Assembly: GCA_900553315.1 (NCBI GenBank)
Contig: USCW01000012.1
Coordinates: forward strand, 1-21,049
Length of the DNA: 21,049 bases
Source of the DNA: an uncultured Eubacteriales bacterium
Lineage (GTDB): Bacteria; Bacillota; Clostridia; Christensenellales; Aristaeellaceae
Reading direction: 5' to 3'
Each line of letters opens with the position of its first letter. Within the stretch, counting starts at the first letter, position 1. A program made the position numbers and the translations under genes. The notes under the pieces are model-generated. The model ran no database searches. It saw only the letters and a program-made list of their open reading frames with translations, and was not told the DNA's origin. Shown here in pieces: positions 21,042-21,049 of this stretch.

Positions 21042-21049
21042 ACCCCCTC

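Overview
The window reads as a GC-rich, endospore-forming member of the Bacillota, most likely a Clostridia-class anaerobe. Supporting signs are a spoVT gene with a near-perfect forespore sigma-G-type promoter, the rplU-prp-rpmA ribosomal operon with the Firmicutes-specific cleavable L27 N-terminus, strong AGGAGG ribosome-binding sites, sigma-A promoters of the form TTGACA-N17-extended -10, and Gram-positive style exporters and cell-wall enzymes. A GH42 beta-galactosidase suits a gut or rumen carbohydrate user. The exact taxon is a guess (Christensenellales-like).

Layout. (1) 1-694, minus: spoVT and the start of a translationally coupled membrane protein. (2) 895-3632, plus: a three-gene MacAB/YknXYZ-type ABC exporter (membrane-fusion adaptor, ATPase, FtsX-like permease). 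(3) 3633-3929: a gene-free stretch packed with consecutive inverted repeats. (4) 3930-6624, plus: an OmpR-type response regulator, a sensor kinase and a small (p)ppGpp synthetase, all overlapping and so translationally coupled. (5) 6625-6823: a new promoter followed by a structured leader holding a complete intrinsic terminator and a competing hairpin. (6) 6824-12576, plus: a secreted stand-alone UshA C-terminal domain protein, then MoxR ATPase, DUF58, a six-TM protein with a DUF4129-like tail, a lipoprotein carrying what looks like half of a BtuF/FhuD-type binding protein, and an ECF transporter S component. (7) 12683-13279: an SRAP-domain DNA-protein crosslink protein, tail to tail with a DUF554 membrane protein. 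(8) 15113-14044, minus: promoter, L21 leader, rplU, prp, rpmA and terminator. (9) 16413-15176, minus: an ArsB/CitMHS-type transporter. (10) 18845-16515, minus: a secreted L,D-transpeptidase followed by a secreted papain-like protein. (11) 19006-20991, plus: GH42 beta-galactosidase, then a long hairpin at the window edge.

How the parts may work together: the exporter, two-component system and alarmone synthetase form a plausible envelope-stress module (sense, export, ppGpp output). The MoxR/DUF58 cassette resembles the common MoxR-DUF58-transglutaminase locus, but the transglutaminase core is absent and an extracytoplasmic binding-protein-like lipoprotein plus an ECF S component have been added. 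That cassette, the attenuator-like leader at 6631-6823 and the hairpin array at 3646-3920 are the most original parts of the window. No tRNA, rRNA, CRISPR array, insertion sequence or phage gene was seen.
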